From positions 62,001 through 126,000 of the forward strand of contig USAJ01000002.1 of NCBI GenBank assembly GCA_900552685.1: 64,000 nucleotides of DNA, written 5' to 3'. Origin of the DNA: an uncultured Collinsella sp. Lineage in GTDB: Bacteria > Actinomycetota > Coriobacteriia > Coriobacteriales > Coriobacteriaceae. The position numbers were made by a program, and so were the translations under genes. Below the pieces are notes generated by a model. The model searched no databases. It saw nothing but the letters and a program-made list of their open reading frames with translations, and was not told where the DNA came from. This document shows positions 25,790 through 33,957 of the stretch, one piece after another (within the stretch, counting starts at the first letter, position 1; each line of letters starts with the position of its first letter).

Positions 25790-25890
25790 ATAAACGGGGA
25801 GCCTGCAGGACAAGACGGCAGGCTGAGACTGGGCGCGCCCGCCCTGACCCGCAAACCTGATATGGGTAATGCCAACGAAGGGAGCCGTGC
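25790..25890 (+). promoter_or_regulatory. TPP riboswitch (thi box) of thiC
   Basis: Conserved blocks are all present in order: ACGGGGAGCC, the variable GC stem, GGCTGAGA, GACCCGC-AACCTGAT and GGGTAATGCCAACGAAGGGAG. The last block contains the AAGGGAG that serves as the thiC ribosome site, so ligand binding should hide it (translational control). No separate terminator hairpin is seen. A possible promoter has TATACT at 25772-25777. Confidence 0.95.
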
Positions 25891-25892
25891 CA

Positions 25893-27227
25893 ATGAGCAC
25901 ACAGACCGAGCCCAAGCTCGTCACGCAAATCGACTTCGCCCGCGCCGGGCAGATCACACCGCAGATGAAGGAGGTCGCCGAGCGCGAGCATCGCGACCCC
26001 GAGTACATCCGCGAGCGCGTGGCCGACGGCCGCATCGCCATTCCCGCCAACATCGTGCACATCAAAAAGGGCATGCGCGCCTTTGGCGTCGGTGAGGGCT
26101 TGTCCACCAAGGTCAACGTGAACTTGGGCATCTCGGGCGACAAGGCCGATGCCGCCGAGGAATGGAAGAAGGTCAAGATCGCCGAGGACTTTGGCGCCGA
26201 CGCCATCATGGACCTCTCCAACTCGGGCAAGACGCGCCAGTTCCGCCAGCAGCTCATCGACGAGACGCCGCTCATGGTAGGCACCGTCCCCATGTACGAC
26301 GCCATCGGCTACATGGAAAAGCCGCTGGTCAAGCTCACCAAGGACGACCTGTTCGAAGTCGTGCGCGCGCATGCCGAGGACGGCGTGGACTTTATGACCA
26401 TTCACTGCGGCATCAACAAGTCGGTCACCAAGACCTTTAAGGAGACCGGCCGCCTGATGAACATCGTGAGCCGCGGCGGCTCACTGCTGTTTGGCTGGAT
26501 GGAGGTCACCGGTAACGAGAACCCGTTCTATGAGTTCTACGACGAGTTGCTCGAGATTTGCCACGAGTACGACGTGACGATTTCGCTCGGCGACTCCTGC
26601 CGCCCGGGCTGCCTCTACGACTCCAACGACGCCACCGAGACCGCTGAGATGATCGAGCTGGGCAAGCTATGCAAGCGCGCTTGGGCCGCCGGCGTCCAGG
26701 TCATGGTCGAGGGCCCGGGTCACATGGCGCTCGACGAGATCGCCGCCAACATGAAACTGCAGAAGCGCCTGTGCCACAATGCTCCGTTCTATGTGCTCGG
26801 GCCGCTGGTGACCGATATCGGCGTGGGTTACGACCACATCACCGCTGCCATCGGCGGCGCCATCTCCGCCAGCTCCGGTGCCGACTTCCTGTGCTACGTG
26901 ACACCGGCAGAGCACCTATGCCTGCCCAACGCCCAGGATGTGCTCGACGGCCTCATGGCCACCAAGATCGCCGCACACGCCGCCGACATCGCCAAAAAGG
27001 TGCCCCACGCCCGCGACATGGACGACAAGATGGGCCAGGCACGCCGCAAGCTTGACTGGGACGCCATGTGGGAGTGCGCGCTCGACCCGGTTACGGGCAA
27101 GAAGCGCTACGAGGAGTCCCCCGCCGCCACCGAGGGCACTTGCACCATGTGTGGCAAGATGTGCGCCGTCCGCACCGTCAACAAAATCTTCGAGGGCACC
27201 ACGATCGACCTCGGCATGGAGGACTAG
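25893..27227 (+). CDS. thiC: Phosphomethylpyrimidine synthase ThiC
   Basis: Radical-SAM enzyme turning AIR into HMP-P for thiamine. 444 residues, the short bacterial form without the N-terminal extension. The cluster motif CTMCGKMC (CxxCxxxxC spacing with the following residues) is near the C terminus; MVEGPGHMALDEI and GDSCRPGCLYDS are family signatures. ATG 25893 is chosen because it is 8-9 bp after the riboswitch's AAGGGAG; the in-frame ATG at 25869 lies inside the aptamer. Confidence 0.96.
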   Translation: MSTQTEPKLVTQIDFARAGQITPQMKEVAEREHRDPEYIRERVADGRIAIPANIVHIKKGMRAFGVGEGLSTKVNVNLGISGDKADAAEEWKKVKIAEDFGADAIMDLSNSGKTRQFRQQLIDETPLMVGTVPMYDAIGYMEKPLVKLTKDDLFEVVRAHAEDGVDFMTIHCGINKSVTKTFKETGRLMNIVSRGGSLLFGWMEVTGNENPFYEFYDELLEICHEYDVTISLGDSCRPGCLYDSNDATETAEMIELGKLCKRAWAAGVQVMVEGPGHMALDEIAANMKLQKRLCHNAPFYVLGPLVTDIGVGYDHITAAIGGAISASSGADFLCYVTPAEHLCLPNAQDVLDGLMATKIAAHAADIAKKVPHARDMDDKMGQARRKLDWDAMWECALDPVTGKKRYEESPAATEGTCTMCGKMCAVRTVNKIFEGTTIDLGMED

Positions 27228-27321
27228 CCTGTCGCCGCGGCCGCTTCTGGCGGCGAGCTGGTGCCTGTCAATTGTTGACGTGTGAACATTTGCTTGCATT
27301 TGCGTAAAGATTGCATCGCCC

Positions 27322-27355
27322 GCCCGGGTTCGACATAGAGTCGGCCCGGGCATCT
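27322..27355 (+). terminator. Hairpin downstream of thiC
   Basis: GC-rich hairpin with arms 27322-27334 and 27340-27351 (small bulge), followed by ATCTTTAT. Probably a weak terminator, and a TATAAT (27357-27362) just after it may start the thiD transcript. Confidence 0.55.
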
Positions 27356-27356
27356 T

Positions 27357-27362
27357 TATAAT
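27357..27362 (+). promoter_or_regulatory. Putative -10 element of thiD
   Basis: Perfect TATAAT 47 bp before the thiD ATG. No good -35 at normal spacing because the thiC hairpin occupies that position. Confidence 0.4.
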
Positions 27363-27408
27363 GCTGGCTTATAGACCCATTTGATTCCGACCGAACAAGG
27401 GAGCGAAC

Positions 27409-28239
27409 ATGGATCGCAGTAAGGTACCTGCCGTTCTATCCATCGCAGGATCCGATTCCAGCGGTGGCGCCGGCATTCAGGCCGACATCAAGACCATCAC
27501 GGCACACCGCCTGTATGCCGAGACGGCCATCACCGCCATCACCGCACAGAACACCCTGGGCGTCACCGCCGTGCAGAACATCTCCCCGGATATTGTCGCG
27601 GCGCAGATCGATGCCGTTTTTGACGATATCCGCCCCAACGCCGTTAAGATTGGCATGGTTTCCTCTGCCGAGATTATCGATGTTATCGCCGACCGCCTGA
27701 GCGCTTGGAACGCGACAAACGTGGTAGTCGACCCCGTCATGGTAGCCACCTCGGGCGCACGGCTGATTGCCGAAGATGCCGCCGAGGCGCTCACCCGCCG
27801 CCTGTTCCCGCTAGCGACGGTTATCACGCCCAATATTCCCGAGGCCATGGCCCTGCTCGACTACGAGGTCGACTCCGAGCGCACGCAGCAAAATGCTGCC
27901 ATGCTCCTCACCCGCCGCTTTGGTTGCGCATCCCTCGTTAAGGGCGGGCATCTTGTCAACGAGGCCAACGATGTACTGGCCGAACCCGCGCCACTCGATG
28001 ACGAGGGCAACCATCTTGGAGATCCACTCACCACGTGGTTCCGCCACAAGCGCATCGAGACCGACAACACGCACGGCACCGGATGCACGCTCTCGTCCGC
28101 CATCGCCTGCGCGCTGGCCCAGGGCATGGATCTTGCCGATGCCGTCAACGCCGGCAAGGCCTACCTGACAGGCGCTCTGGCCGCCGGCCTGAACATGGGC
28201 AAAGGCTCCGGCCCCGTCAATCACATGTGGCAGTATTAA
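27409..28239 (+). CDS. thiD: Hydroxymethylpyrimidine/phosphomethylpyrimidine kinase
   Basis: 276-residue ribokinase-fold kinase giving HMP-PP. N-terminal SIAGSDSSGGAGIQADIK and C-terminal TDNTHGTGCTLSSAIA (anion hole and catalytic Asp region are at DNTHGTGC) are diagnostic. ATG 27409 with AAGGGAG upstream. Follows thiC by 181 bp and works next to it in pyrimidine-branch thiamine synthesis; thiE and thiM are not in the window. Confidence 0.95.
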   Translation: MDRSKVPAVLSIAGSDSSGGAGIQADIKTITAHRLYAETAITAITAQNTLGVTAVQNISPDIVAAQIDAVFDDIRPNAVKIGMVSSAEIIDVIADRLSAWNATNVVVDPVMVATSGARLIAEDAAEALTRRLFPLATVITPNIPEAMALLDYEVDSERTQQNAAMLLTRRFGCASLVKGGHLVNEANDVLAEPAPLDDEGNHLGDPLTTWFRHKRIETDNTHGTGCTLSSAIACALAQGMDLADAVNAGKAYLTGALAAGLNMGKGSGPVNHMWQY

Positions 28240-28253
28240 GATTTGCAGCCCAA

Positions 28254-28290
28254 AACCACCGCAAAGGGGACAGGCACCTTTGCGGTGGTT
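28254..28290. repeat. Hairpin after thiD (AACCACCGCAAAGG palindrome)
   Basis: 14-bp perfect arms, 28254-28267 and 28277-28290, loop GGACAGGCA. No T-run follows, so termination is not certain. Its CACCGCAA arm resembles the outer stem of the 3240 and 24284 palindromes. Confidence 0.7.
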
Positions 28291-28300
28291 CCCACAAACA

Positions 28301-28516
28301 TCTCGATCCGTAACAGTTAGAGCCCATTTTTCGGCTCACCTGTTACAGATTGAGACATTCAAATTCCGCAGAGAAGAAAATCTCGATCTGTAACAGTAAC
28401 TCGGCAAAATCGACCCTAGATGTTACAGATCGAGACAAACGACCGATATCGGCCTAAATAATCTTAATCTGTAACATCTAGCCCGTTTTCGGCCTTACAA
28501 CTGTCACAGATCGAGA
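28301..28516. repeat. Array of three palindromic units at 80-81 nt period
   Basis: Unit 1 arms 28301-28316 and 28340-28355; unit 2 arms 28381-28395 and 28421-28435 (perfect, TCTCGATCTGTAACA with its complement); unit 3 arms 28462-28476 and 28502-28516. Units 1 and 3 also have an inner GC stem (GAGCC/GGCTC, GCC/GGC). Unit starts are 80 and 81 nt apart with 25-26 nt AT-rich spacers. The region is much AT-richer than the genes around it and has no ORF. Confidence 0.85.
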
Positions 28517-28530
28517 CAAAGCAACGAAAC

Positions 28531-28563
28531 AAGCCACCACAAGGGGAACTTCTGTGGTGGCTT
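28531..28563 (-). terminator. Terminator of the SGNH hydrolase gene
   Basis: 11-bp stem, arms 28531-28541 and 28553-28563, followed by TTGTTTCGTT on the minus strand. Confidence 0.8.
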
Positions 28564-28572
28564 GGGGTCGCG

Positions 28573-29232
28573 CTACTCTCCGAGCATCTCTTGGAGCTTG
28601 GCTGCCACGGCGTGACCCAGGCTCTCATGGCTTTCGCGCATCATATGCAGATAGTCGATATCGCCCGGCTCGGCAAAGTCGGCGGCATTCAAAAAGTCGC
28701 AGCCAAACTGCTCAGCCACATGCGCGTAGTACTCACCAAAATGTTCCGAGGCTTCTACGGAATGCTCGTCAAAATCGGTCATATATACGTCGGCGATCTG
28801 CGGCTTAATCTTGATAGGCGCCATCAGCAGAATGCGCGGACAAGGCGCAGCGTCGGTCCACGGAAACGCGCGGACGGCGCGAATCAGCGCCATGGCGCCA
28901 CGGGCGATATCGGAAGCTGTCACGTTAAAGACCGTCTTACAGTCGTTGGTGCCCAGCATGATCACAATGGCGTCCAGCGGCTTATGGGCCTCGAGCAGCA
29001 TCGGAAGTGCGCGGATGCCGTTAAGATTGGTGTCCAGATGGCACATGTCGTCGCGTACCGTCGTGCGGCCGTTGAGGCCTTCTTCAATTACATGCCAGCC
29101 CTCGCCTAAGTCACGTTGGGCCACGCCGCACCAGCGCACATCCTGCGCATAGCGCACCGCGGTGCCGTCGCGCATGCCCGCCGGATCGTAACCATAGGTG
29201 TTGCTGTCGCCAAAGCATAGAACGTTTTTCAT
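28573..29232 (-). CDS. SGNH/GDSL-family hydrolase
   Basis: 219-residue cytosolic hydrolase. Block I CFGDSNTYG holds the Ser (S9 or so), block III is LGTNDCK, and the Asp-His pair is in DYLHMMRESHESLGHA near the C terminus, so the triad looks complete. It resembles arylesterase/acyl-CoA thioesterase-type members without a signal peptide. Substrate unknown. ATG 29232 with GAGGGG upstream. Confidence 0.85.
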   Translation of the reverse strand: MKNVLCFGDSNTYGYDPAGMRDGTAVRYAQDVRWCGVAQRDLGEGWHVIEEGLNGRTTVRDDMCHLDTNLNGIRALPMLLEAHKPLDAIVIMLGTNDCKTVFNVTASDIARGAMALIRAVRAFPWTDAAPCPRILLMAPIKIKPQIADVYMTDFDEHSVEASEHFGEYYAHVAEQFGCDFLNAADFAEPGDIDYLHMMRESHESLGHAVAAKLQEMLGE

Positions 29233-29250
29233 CGTAAGCCCCTCGCTCAG

Positions 29251-29285
29251 TAAAAAGCCGACGGAAGCAGCCTCTCCCGCCGGCT
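29251..29285 (-). terminator. Terminator of the TIGR02452 gene
   Basis: 9-bp stem with one wobble (29256-29264 with 29277-29285), followed by TTTTTA on the minus strand. Confidence 0.8.
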
Positions 29286-29310
29286 CGACCTATCTGTCAG
29301 CACGTACCAA

Positions 29311-30426
29311 TTACAGGTACTTGCGCCAATCGTCCTCGTCCTCATCATCCTCGGTAGCAGCCTGGGTCTGCTCGGCGGCGCGAGCTGCCGCAGCGCGAGC
29401 GGCAACCTGGGCATAGGACTCCTCGTTGCGCTCGGGGAAGTTTGCCAGCACGTGCTCGAACTTGGCAAAATCCTCATCCCAGCGCGTAGAAGGCACGGCA
29501 AAGAAGACTTGCTTGACCTTAAAGTCGCCCGACGCGAGCTCCTTGCGGAAGAGCTCGGCCACGGCCTCGGCGTCAAAGCCGTTGTTGTCGCAGCCCCAAG
29601 CGCCCAGCACGAGCTTCTCGCGACCCAGCTCGTCGCAGATGGCAAGCACAAAGCGAATGCGGTCGCGCAGGGCATCCAGCAGAGCATCGTCGCTCACGCG
29701 ATACTCCTGGCGGGCGCGCTTAACGTTGGGCGCGGCGGCCACGATCACGTCGGCGTATGCATGCACGTGGTTGCGGTCGAAGCGCACCGCAGGCACCACT
29801 AGGGCGCGGTTACGATAGAGCTCGCAGTTGATGTTGCGGCGACGGTTCTCGCCGTACCATTTGCGCTGCTTATCGAGAACGTTGTACAGATACGAATCGG
29901 CGCACAGTGTGGCCTCCTGGCCCAGATAACCCTGAATATAGCCACCGCCCGGGTTGGTGAACGAGGCAAAGGCGAGCACGGCCATGTCGCAGAACTGCGC
30001 ATAGCCACGACCGTTGTCCAAGATGGCCTGTGTGGCGGAGGCATCGAGCACGGTGACCTCAGGCAGGGACGCAGCAGGCTCCTCAGCAGGCGCGGACTCA
30101 GCTTCGGCGATTTCCTCGGCAGGCTCCTCGACGGGCTCAGGAGCTGCCTCGACCTCGGCAGCCTCCGCGCCCTCGACGTCCTCGGCAACCTGTTCTTCGG
30201 TGGCCACAGCACTCTGAACCTTGGCCTTCATCGCCGCGACAAAGCCGGCAGGCATACCGTCAAACTCGCGAACACCGGCAAGCGAACGCTCGATATCCTT
30301 GGCGCACGCTTCGGACACAGTTGCCACGTGACGCTCGGCGGCCTTGGCACGGGCCTCGCGCTTGGGATTGGGCTGACCCGCTCGGTTGGACCTGCGGTTA
30401 CGGTTCCTGTTGTCGACGTCTGCCAT
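29311..30426 (-). CDS. TIGR02452 family protein, PARG-like macrodomain (QEA variant)
   Basis: 371 residues. C-terminal two thirds match the microbial poly(ADP-ribose) glycohydrolase fold: ASFTNPGGGYIQGYLGQEA (GGG 160-162) and LVLGAWGC. In the family the loop reads GGG...QEE, the second Glu being catalytic; here it is QEA (170-172), so activity may be lost or changed. Residues about 75-123 are a low-complexity Glu/Ala/Pro insert splitting the N-terminal helix region from the macrodomain. ATG 30426, GAAAGG upstream. Precise substrate unknown. Confidence 0.8.
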   Translation of the reverse strand: MADVDNRNRNRRSNRAGQPNPKREARAKAAERHVATVSEACAKDIERSLAGVREFDGMPAGFVAAMKAKVQSAVATEEQVAEDVEGAEAAEVEAAPEPVEEPAEEIAEAESAPAEEPAASLPEVTVLDASATQAILDNGRGYAQFCDMAVLAFASFTNPGGGYIQGYLGQEATLCADSYLYNVLDKQRKWYGENRRRNINCELYRNRALVVPAVRFDRNHVHAYADVIVAAAPNVKRARQEYRVSDDALLDALRDRIRFVLAICDELGREKLVLGAWGCDNNGFDAEAVAELFRKELASGDFKVKQVFFAVPSTRWDEDFAKFEHVLANFPERNEESYAQVAARAAAARAAEQTQAATEDDEDEDDWRKYL

Positions 30427-30491
30427 ACGTGGCCACCTTTCCTGTCGCTGCCGCTATCGGCTTTTTCCCATCCATGATACCCCGCCGCGCA

Positions 30492-30520
30492 CAAAAAAGA
30501 CGGCCCCGAAGGACCGCCTT
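30492..30520 (-). terminator. Terminator of the Bax inhibitor-1 family gene
   Basis: Imperfect stem 30499-30506 with 30511-30518 closed by a CGAA tetraloop region, followed by TTTTTT on the minus strand. Confidence 0.8.
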
Positions 30521-30567
30521 TCGCATCGTTTTACCGTGTCCGGCAGGAAGCGTCGCAATGCCGCGCT

Positions 30568-31263
30568 TTAATCGCGACGGCCGAGGATGTTCAAAATGCG
30601 CAAAAACACGTTGATAATATCCACGAACAGGTTAGAGGCCATAAGCACGGCATTGGGCAGTGTGGGCGGCACCGTCGTGGCAACATAGGTGTCATAGCCA
30701 ATAAACCCGGCGAACACCACGATCACGATCAGGTCGGTGATGGTCTGCGAGACGCCCATGAACATCAGCACGATCTCAACCAGAATAGTTGCGAGCAGAA
30801 TGCCAAAACCGATGCCATATACGCGCTGGAAAAACTTGGGGAACGTCACGCCCAAGGCGCCAAAGACAAAGGTGATGGCGGCCGTGGCGATAAAGGCAGT
30901 GTTGATGGTGGGCAGGTCGTAGTTGGCAAGGCCAAACGACGCGGTCAGGCCAAAGGTACTCGCAAAGATTACGTAGCCCACAAGGGACAGGCCCACGGAC
31001 TGCTTGCTGGCGGCGGCCGACATCATGACCATGCCGACGATGGTCAAAATAAACGAGCCAAAGACCAGCGGCAGGGCGGCGTCGCTCATCATCATGCGCG
31101 CAAACGACATGGTGCTCGTAAAGTAGGCGCCGGCGCCCATGGCGCAAAAGCCCAAGAAGATCAGGGCAGACATGGCGAGATTGTACGCGCGCGGCGACAT
31201 CTCCTTGGCGCGGCTTGCGCCGCTCTCGACGGGGCCGTTCTGATAGCCCTGGATATCGTTCAT
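30568..31263 (-). CDS. Bax inhibitor-1 / YccA family membrane protein
   Basis: 231 residues with seven predicted hydrophobic helices after a short cytosolic N terminus. The helix-3 to helix-7 pattern (VFAGFIGYDTYVA near the end, with the conserved Asp) fits the BI-1/YbhL/YccA family, a calcium-leak or protease-modulating group. Bacterial role uncertain. ATG 31263 with GAAAGG upstream. Monocistronic, T-tailed terminator downstream. Confidence 0.85.
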   Translation of the reverse strand: MNDIQGYQNGPVESGASRAKEMSPRAYNLAMSALIFLGFCAMGAGAYFTSTMSFARMMMSDAALPLVFGSFILTIVGMVMMSAAASKQSVGLSLVGYVIFASTFGLTASFGLANYDLPTINTAFIATAAITFVFGALGVTFPKFFQRVYGIGFGILLATILVEIVLMFMGVSQTITDLIVIVVFAGFIGYDTYVATTVPPTLPNAVLMASNLFVDIINVFLRILNILGRRD

Positions 31264-31347
31264 AGGTTCGTCCTTTCAAAAAGTGCCGTGAAAGACGGCG
31301 CAGCAGGTGACAAGATTCCTGTCATTGTACCCGAATGCCGTACGTCC

Positions 31348-31686
31348 TTACCCACGGCGCTCGCCCTCGAGCGTACGGTCGAATGCCCACACCCACCAAC
31401 GCATCAGATGGGCCTGCGAACCATCTGGTCGTTCGCGCGTCTGGTCCTCCAGATACAACTCGGTCGCGTGCCCGCCAAAACGCACCTTATAGGTTGCCGT
31501 ACGGATGCCGTGAACCGTCAGGCCAAACCCAGTGGTCGAGACAATCTCGTCAATCGTAAAGCAACGACCGTCGACCCAGCAGACGGTGACCGGCACGACC
31601 TGTCCGCCCGCGAGGATGCGAGCCACGACGTCCACATACTGCTTGTGCACGCGCCGAGTTTTGCCATCTGTCTGTCGATATTCCAT
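31348..31686 (-). CDS. Hypothetical protein of 112 residues
   Basis: Not firmly recognised. The pattern VCWVDGRCFTIDEIV...YKVRFGGHATELYLED...WWVWAF is a small all-beta design rich in Trp and aromatic residues, reminiscent of small DUF proteins in actinobacteria. No signal peptide. Start at ATG 31686: AGGAGG is only 1 bp before it, while TTTACA and GATAAT (18-bp spacing) place transcription start at or near the ATG, so the mRNA may be leaderless. An alternative start is ATG 31707. Confidence 0.65.
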   Translation of the reverse strand: MEYRQTDGKTRRVHKQYVDVVARILAGGQVVPVTVCWVDGRCFTIDEIVSTTGFGLTVHGIRTATYKVRFGGHATELYLEDQTRERPDGSQAHLMRWWVWAFDRTLEGERRG

Positions 31687-31936
31687 GCCTCCTATTATCG
31701 AACGCATGTTTGCATGTTGTAAAGCGAACAGACTGTGGTTTTGGAGTGTCGTAGTAATCGCACGTGTCCGCATGGCGTGTTAGCAAAAAGAACACCCGCG
31801 GTCAACAGGGCTAATATTCAATTTTAGTGCCAAAAAGTTCACTTCTCCCATCAGAACTCGGTAAAGAAACCCACAGGAGGTGATACGATTTATCATGTTT
31901 TTGTAACGTGTCTGCAAACTTCGAGAAAGCCCATAT

Positions 31937-32986
31937 ATGGACGTAACGTTCTCAACCTTCCTCGGCCAAATTGTGTCGAACCCAGTCCTTGCCGTCACCG
32001 TGATCCTCGCGTTGGGCGCCATCTTCGTCAATGGATGGACCGACGCGCCCAACGCCATCGCGACCTGCGTCACTACGCGTTGCATGCCCGCCCGCGCCGC
32101 CATTCTCATGAGCGCCGCATTCAACTTCCTCGGTGTGCTCATCATGACGCACTTTAACGCGAGCGTCGCCAATACCATCTCGCATATCGTCGACTTTGGC
32201 GGAAACAGCACCATGGCGCTCGCGTGCCTCTGCGCGGCGCTGTTCTCCATCGTCGTCTACGGCGCCACAGCGTCGCGTTTTGGTATCCCCACCTCGCAAA
32301 GCCACAGCCTTATCGCCGGCCTGACCGGTGCCGCTATCGCCCTCGGCGGCGCGAGCAGCGTCAACGTCCACGAGTGGATGAAGGTCATCTACGGCCTGGC
32401 GCTCTCCATCGGCCTGGGCTTTGTCATGGGCTGGGTCCTGTGCAAGCTCGTCTCGATTCTTTTCGCCGCCGCCAACAGGCGACGTGCCAATGTCTTCTTT
32501 AAATACGCTCAGATCGCGAGCGCTGCGGCCATGAGCTTTATGCACGGCGCGCAGGATGGACAGAAGTTCATCGGCGTGCTCTTTTTAGGCGTGGCCTTTG
32601 CCAGCGGCCAGACGAGCGTCGGCGATGCAGGCATCCCCATCTGGATTATGCTGCTGTGCTCGGCCACTATGGGTATCGGCACCAGCGTGGGCGGCGAGCG
32701 CATCATCAAGTCCGTCGGCCAGAGCATGGTCAAGCTCGAAAAGTACCAGGGCTTCTCCGCCGACCTGGCGGGCGCCGCAAACCTGCTGCTTGCCACCCTT
32801 ACCGGCATCCCCGTGTCCTCCACCCACATCAAGACCTGCGCCATCATGGGCGTCGGTGCCGTCAAGCGCCTTTCGGCCATCAACTTCGGCGTCGTCAAGG
32901 ACATGATGTTCACCTGGTTCTTCACCTTCCCCGCCTGCGGACTCATCAGCTTTGTCATGGCCAAGCTGTTCATGATGTTCATCTAG
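31937..32986 (+). CDS. pit: PiT-family inorganic phosphate transporter
   Basis: 349-residue polytopic membrane protein. Both duplicated PD001131-type signatures are present: FVNGWTDAPNAIATCV near the N terminus and GIPVSSTHIKTCAIMGVGAV near the C terminus. Low-affinity, metal-phosphate/proton symport. ATG 31937 with GAGAAAG upstream. It is followed after 67 bp by its DUF47 partner, the usual pair. A second, high-affinity Pst system is encoded 4 kb away. Confidence 0.93.
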   Translation: MDVTFSTFLGQIVSNPVLAVTVILALGAIFVNGWTDAPNAIATCVTTRCMPARAAILMSAAFNFLGVLIMTHFNASVANTISHIVDFGGNSTMALACLCAALFSIVVYGATASRFGIPTSQSHSLIAGLTGAAIALGGASSVNVHEWMKVIYGLALSIGLGFVMGWVLCKLVSILFAAANRRRANVFFKYAQIASAAAMSFMHGAQDGQKFIGVLFLGVAFASGQTSVGDAGIPIWIMLLCSATMGIGTSVGGERIIKSVGQSMVKLEKYQGFSADLAGAANLLLATLTGIPVSSTHIKTCAIMGVGAVKRLSAINFGVVKDMMFTWFFTFPACGLISFVMAKLFMMFI

Positions 32987-33053
32987 TCAAACCGAGCGTC
33001 CATCCGGACTGCAATGCTTCGCCCACCCGTCTTCGCCTCGAAAGGACCCACCC

Positions 33054-33677
33054 ATGGCAAAGAAACCCGATTCGTTCTACTTTGATAACTACGTTGCCTG
33101 CGCTGACCTCGCCGTTCAGGCAGCCGAGCTGCTCACCAAGATTTTTGAGAACTTCGACCCCACGCAAATCCATGACATGCTCGATAAGATGCATGCGATT
33201 GAGCATGCGGCAGACAAGAAGCACCATGAGCTCGAAGACGCCCTGCTCACCGCCTTTATCACCCCGCTTGAGCGCGAGGATCTGGACCTGATGAGTTGCT
33301 CGCTCGACACCGTACTCGACCGCATCGAAGGCGTCGTGCAGCGCGTCTACTTCACCAACATCCAGAGCATCCACCCCGATGCCATCGTCATCGCTCACAA
33401 GGTAACCGATGCCTGCCGCGCCATGAAGGACCTGATGGTCGAGCTGCCCAACTACCGCAAGTCCAAAACGCTGCGCGAACTGGTCATCCAGATCAACACC
33501 ATCGAGTCCGAGGCCGACGAGCTCTACATCAACGCCATGCGCAACCTGCACGTTAACGGCAAGGATCCGCTCGAGGTCATCGCTTGGCGTGACGTGTACG
33601 CCTTCCTGGAGTACTGCGCCGACTGCTGCGAGAATGTGGCCGATGTCGTGGATTCGATTGTCATGAAGAACAGTTAA
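33054..33677 (+). CDS. DUF47 family phosphate transport regulator (PhoU-like)
   Basis: 207-residue helical protein of the DUF47/TIGR00153 family, related to PhoU and normally next to pit genes. Metal-binding-type E/D-rich helix segments such as ADKKHHELED and CADCCENVADVVDSIVMK are visible. Likely controls the adjacent Pit transporter. ATG 33054 with GAAAGGA upstream. Confidence 0.9.
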   Translation: MAKKPDSFYFDNYVACADLAVQAAELLTKIFENFDPTQIHDMLDKMHAIEHAADKKHHELEDALLTAFITPLEREDLDLMSCSLDTVLDRIEGVVQRVYFTNIQSIHPDAIVIAHKVTDACRAMKDLMVELPNYRKSKTLRELVIQINTIESEADELYINAMRNLHVNGKDPLEVIAWRDVYAFLEYCADCCENVADVVDSIVMKNS

Positions 33678-33682
33678 TTGGG

Positions 33683-33790
33683 GGTACGTGTCCCGGCGGC
33701 GAAGGGCCGGCCACGGTTTGCTTTCTCACTCCGGCTGCTTTGCAGAGTCGTTCGAAAGCAAACCGTGGCCGGCCCTTCGCCTTACGTACC
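33683..33790. repeat. Long intergenic inverted repeat after the pit operon
   Basis: Perfect 28-bp arms (33698-33725 with 33754-33781) plus an outer 7-bp pair (33683-33689 with 33784-33790). No T-run. Same style as 19692-19821. The 150 bp that follow contain CTTTAGCTGATACTTTG, similar to the sequence after the 19692 palindrome. Confidence 0.85.
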
Positions 33791-33957
33791 ACCATTGGGA
33801 ACTTTAGCTGATACTTTGAAAGCGATGGGGCTTTTGTTGGCAGGGCCTTTGGGCTCGATTGAGAACTTTGGAACCGTCTTAAACGTTTGGCTGAACGGGG
33901 CTTTGGGTACCCTTTGTTTTACTTTGGATTGATTCGTTAAATTTGGAGGGCTTGGTT

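Noticed and set aside
28301..28516. Possible CRISPR array after thiD
   Set aside because: Repeats alternate in orientation as palindromic arms, there are only three units, spacers are 25-26 nt AT-rich and similar in kind, and no cas genes are in the window.
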